Assembly: GCF_000974985.2 (NCBI RefSeq)
Contig: NZ_LAVA02000016.1
Span: 124,001-188,000 of the forward strand
DNA length: 64,000 bases
Origin: Streptomyces mangrovisoli
GTDB taxonomy: Bacteria > Actinomycetota > Actinomycetes > Streptomycetales > Streptomycetaceae
Reading direction: 5' to 3'
The position numbers and the translations under genes are program-made. The notes below the pieces were generated by a model. The model saw only the letters and a program-made list of their open reading frames with translations. It did not search any database and was not told the origin of the DNA. Shown one piece after another: positions 61,406 through 64,000 of this stretch; position 1 is the first letter of the stretch; every line of letters starts with the position of its first letter.

Positions 61406-62167
61406 ATGAGGCCCTACGCACGCCGCGGGGTGCACGGCCAGACCGTGGAGGCCCTCGCCCACCGGGTGCTCAGCGGCGACATCCCCGAGGGGGCGACGCT
61501 CGACATGGCGGCCCTGCAGAGCGAGCTGGACGTCAGCCTGACCGCCCTGCGCGAGGCCCTGAAGGTGCTCGCCGCCAAGGGCATGGTCGACGCCCGGCAG
61601 AAGCGCGGCACGTTCGTCAGGCCCCGCTCGGACTGGAACCTGCTCGACGCCGACATGCTGCGCTGGCAGTTCTCCGAGAGCGGCGCCACCGGCGCGGACA
61701 CCGCGCTGCTGCGCAATCTCGGCGAGGTGCGCGGCATCATCGAGCCCGCGGCCGTCCGTCTCGCGGCGGACCGCCGCACCGACGCCGACCTGGAGGCGCT
61801 GGAGGCCGCGCTGACCGCCATGGGGCAGCAGGGAGGCGCGAGCGATGCCGTCGAGGCCGACCTCGCCTTCCACCGGGCGCTGCTCGCGGCCACCCACAAC
61901 GAGCTGCTGGAACGCATGGAGATGGTCATCGAGTCGGGCCTCGCCCAGCGCGACCAGCTCGTGCACAGCGCACCGCACAGCGAGGACCCGGTCCCCAGTC
62001 ACCGGGCCGTCCTCGACGCCGTGCGCGACCGGGACGCGGACGCCGCGGAACACGCCATGCGCGCCCTGCTCGATCAGGCGACGCGCGATCTCGACCGGGT
62101 CAGCGGCCCGCAGGAGCCGCAGGACGCGGACGGTTCACCGAAGACGAAGGGCGGCCAGGCACAGTGA
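61406..62167 (+). CDS. GntR family regulator with FCD domain
   Basis: A 253-residue FadR-type regulator. The winged HTH (ALAHRVLSGDIPEGATLDMA, SLTALREALKVLAAKGMVDA, RQKRGTFVRP) is followed by an all-helical FCD ligand domain with metal-binding pattern (D..H in EADLAFHRALLAATHNELL, later SHRAVLDAV and AEHAMRALL). DgoR-like members repress galactonate genes. It sits in the operon and is the prime candidate for binding the AATT-N3-AATT boxes upstream of the two galactoside transcripts. GTGA overlap with the next gene. Confidence 0.88.
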   Translation: MRPYARRGVHGQTVEALAHRVLSGDIPEGATLDMAALQSELDVSLTALREALKVLAAKGMVDARQKRGTFVRPRSDWNLLDADMLRWQFSESGATGADTALLRNLGEVRGIIEPAAVRLAADRRTDADLEALEAALTAMGQQGGASDAVEADLAFHRALLAATHNELLERMEMVIESGLAQRDQLVHSAPHSEDPVPSHRAVLDAVRDRDADAAEHAMRALLDQATRDLDRVSGPQEPQDADGSPKTKGGQAQ

Positions 62168-63309
62168 AGATCGTCCGCGTCGAGACGTTTCTCGTCCCGC
62201 CCCGCTGGCTGTTCTGCCGCATCGAGACCGACGACGGCGTCGTCGGCTGGGGCGAGCCGGTGGTGGAGGGCCGGGCCGAGGTGGTCCGCTCCGCCGTCGA
62301 GGTGCTGTCGGAGTACCTGGTGGGCCAGGACCCGCTGCGCATCCAGGACCACTGGCAGGTGCTGACCAAGGGCGGCTTCTACCGGGGCGGGCCGGTCCTG
62401 TCCAGCGCCGTCGCCGGCATCGACCAGGCCCTGTGGGACATCGCGGGCCAGGCCCTCGGGGTGCCCGTGCACACCCTGCTCGGCGGCCCGGTCCGCGACA
62501 CGGTACGGGTGTACGCCTGGGTCGGCGGCGACGAACCGGACCGGATCAAGGAAGAAGTCACGGCCCAGGTGGAGGCCGGCTTCACCGCCGTCAAGATGAA
62601 CGCCGCCGGGCGCACCTCACCGATCGGCAGCCCCGCCGAGACGGCCGCCGTCGTCGAGCGCGTGGCGGCCGCCCGCGAGGTCCTGGGCCCGCACCGGGAC
62701 GTCGCCGTCGACTTCCACGGGCGTTTCAGCGCCGCCAACGCCCGGCGCGTGCTCGACGAGTTGGCCCCGTTGCACCCGCTGTTCGTCGAGGAACCCGTCC
62801 TGCCCGAGCAGGGACACCTGCTGCCGGGCCTGGTCGCCGCCTCGCCGGTGCCGCTCGCCACCGGTGAACGGCTCTACGGGCGGGCCGAGTTCCTGCCGGT
62901 GCTGACGGCCGGCGTCGCCGTCGCCCAGCCGGACCTGTCGCACGCCGGCGGGATATCCGAGGTCACCAGGATCGCCTCGCTCGCCGAGACCTTCGGGGCC
63001 CACCTCGCGCCGCACTGCCCGCTCGGACCGATCGCGCTCGCCGCGAGCCTTCAAGTCGCCTTCGCCACGCCGAACTTCCTCATCCAGGAACAGAGCCGGG
63101 GCATCCACTACAACAAGGACGCCGACCTGCTGTCCTACCTGGTCGACACCGAGCCGTTCCGCTTCGTCGACGGCCAGGCGCACCGCACCGAGCTGCCCGG
63201 ACTCGGGATCGCCGTCGACGAGGACGCGGTGCGCGCCGCCGACCGCTCCGGCCACGCCTGGCGCAACCCCGTCTGGCGGCACGCCGACGGCTCCTTCGCC
63301 GAATGGTGA
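62164..63309 (+). CDS. dgoD: enolase-superfamily sugar acid dehydratase (galactonate dehydratase-like)
   Basis: A 381-residue mandelate racemase/muconate-lactonizing-type enzyme. Metal ligands are D in DVAVDFHGRFS, E in FVEEPVLPEQ and E in ATGERLYGR; the catalytic H is in LAPHCPLGPIALAA. This ligand pattern and the HCPLGP segment match D-galactonate dehydratases, which give 2-keto-3-deoxygalactonate. GTG at 62164 overlaps the regulator stop (GTGA). It fits the proposed oxidative galactose route. Confidence 0.85.
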   Translation: MKIVRVETFLVPPRWLFCRIETDDGVVGWGEPVVEGRAEVVRSAVEVLSEYLVGQDPLRIQDHWQVLTKGGFYRGGPVLSSAVAGIDQALWDIAGQALGVPVHTLLGGPVRDTVRVYAWVGGDEPDRIKEEVTAQVEAGFTAVKMNAAGRTSPIGSPAETAAVVERVAAAREVLGPHRDVAVDFHGRFSAANARRVLDELAPLHPLFVEEPVLPEQGHLLPGLVAASPVPLATGERLYGRAEFLPVLTAGVAVAQPDLSHAGGISEVTRIASLAETFGAHLAPHCPLGPIALAASLQVAFATPNFLIQEQSRGIHYNKDADLLSYLVDTEPFRFVDGQAHRTELPGLGIAVDEDAVRAADRSGHAWRNPVWRHADGSFAEW

Positions 63310-64000
63310 GCGTCACCCCGCTGCCCGTCCGTGTCGCCACCGACGCGGACCACGGCGGACGCTGGACCTCGCTGACCGCGGGCGGTCGCGAGTGGCTGTG
63401 GCACCGCGACGAACCCCGCCGCCCCCTGGTCCGGCCCGGTGACGCCTTCGCCGACGCCGGAGGGCTGGAGGAGTGCGTGCCCACCGTGCGCGGGCTGCCC
63501 GACCACGGGGACGCCTGGTCGCGGTCCTGGCGGCGGGCCGGGGACGAGGACACCGTGGAGTGCCCCGACTTCCGGCTCACCCGGCGCCTCGGCGAACGGG
63601 GGAACGCCGTCGTCGCCGACTACACGCTCACCGCCGATCCCGGCTACCGCTTCGTGTGGGCCGCCCACGCCCTGCTCGACCTCTCCGTCGCCGCCCGGAT
63701 CAGCGTCGCCGGACCAGCCCCCGTACGGCTCTACCCGGACGAGGGCGACCGATGGGTCGCCGGCACCTGGCCCACCGCCGGCGGCGTGCCCCTGGACCGG
63801 CTCGGCCCGGACGACGGCAGCGCCGTCGGAGCGGTCGTGCAGACCTCCCAGGTGTCCGTGCACGACGGCACCGACACCCTGCACCTGTCCGTCGAGGCCG
63901 AGGGACAGCCGGTCGCGGTCGCTCTGTGGCGCAACCTCGGCGGCTTCCCCGAGCACGCGCCGTACCGCTCGATCGGCGTCGAGCCGATGCTGGGGCGCGT
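63303..64000 (+). CDS. aldose 1-epimerase-like protein, 3' end beyond window
   Basis: The frame is open from ATG 63303 to the last base (at least 232 residues). It shows galactose-mutarotase-like features: TSLTAGGREWLWHRDEP near the start, DAGGLEECVPTVRG, then beta-rich repeats. An aldose mutarotase would supply the anomer used by the galactose dehydrogenase. It overlaps the dehydratase stop by 7 bases; GTG 63306 is an alternative start. The usual catalytic His residues of GalM are not certain in this part. Confidence 0.75.
   Translation, partial: MVSVTPLPVRVATDADHGGRWTSLTAGGREWLWHRDEPRRPLVRPGDAFADAGGLEECVPTVRGLPDHGDAWSRSWRRAGDEDTVECPDFRLTRRLGERGNAVVADYTLTADPGYRFVWAAHALLDLSVAARISVAGPAPVRLYPDEGDRWVAGTWPTAGGVPLDRLGPDDGSAVGAVVQTSQVSVHDGTDTLHLSVEAEGQPVAVALWRNLGGFPEHAPYRSIGVEPMLGR

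Overview
The window is very GC-rich, with strong G/C bias at third codon positions and tightly packed genes, many overlapping by ATGA, GTGA or TGATG. Its gene content is typical of a Streptomyces or close relative: an ECF41-type sigma factor, a SARP regulator, EACC1 and STAND conflict genes, and sugar ABC transporters without their own ATPase. No rRNA or tRNA gene, intact insertion sequence or clear CRISPR array was seen.

Layout. 0-6.2 kb: 3' part of an ECF41/SigJ sigma factor and its flavoprotein partner; a TetR regulator divergent from a small monooxygenase across a perfect 12-bp palindrome; a flavin monooxygenase; a macro-domain protein; a membrane-anchored Mrr-like nuclease. 6.6-17.6 kb: a long minus-strand aromatic-type catabolic operon (two FAH-family proteins, cyclase, FAD monooxygenase, amidohydrolase, extradiol-type dioxygenase, SDR, 3-oxoacid CoA-transferase A/B), read divergently from a LysR regulator and followed by an MFS transporter. 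17.6-30.2 kb: a decayed LacI gene, a PurO-like protein, a CDF cation transporter, a GreA-like factor, a secreted subtilase coupled to a secreted FG-GAP protein, and a large SARP/ATPase/TPR regulator.

30.2-43 kb is an accessory stretch. It holds a frameshifted GNAT gene, an RHH/Doc-like toxin-antitoxin pair, a nitroreductase, a lipoprotein, a small P-loop kinase-like protein, an EACC1 plus membrane caspase-like module, VOC and DUF1801 proteins, a uridine kinase-like protein, and a STAND NTPase with seven 42-residue repeats that apparently starts at CTG. 43-45 kb contains remnants of at least three genes around one intact secreted protein.

44.9-50.8 kb is a five-gene, fully overlapping minus-strand operon: glycosyltransferase, flavoprotein, class III aminotransferase, small helical protein, and GMC oxidase with a long-chain-alcohol-oxidase-like cysteine motif. 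I do not recognise this combination as a described pathway.

52.7-64 kb is a galactoside utilisation locus: secreted GH27 alpha-galactosidase, ABC importer, intracellular GH36 alpha-galactosidase, SDR (candidate galactose dehydrogenase), FCD-type GntR regulator, galactonate-dehydratase-like enzyme and an aldose-epimerase-like protein cut by the window end. The promoters of its two transcription units share an AATT-N3-AATT box at identical spacing from a TTGAC(A/G) -35, suggesting one regulator for both.
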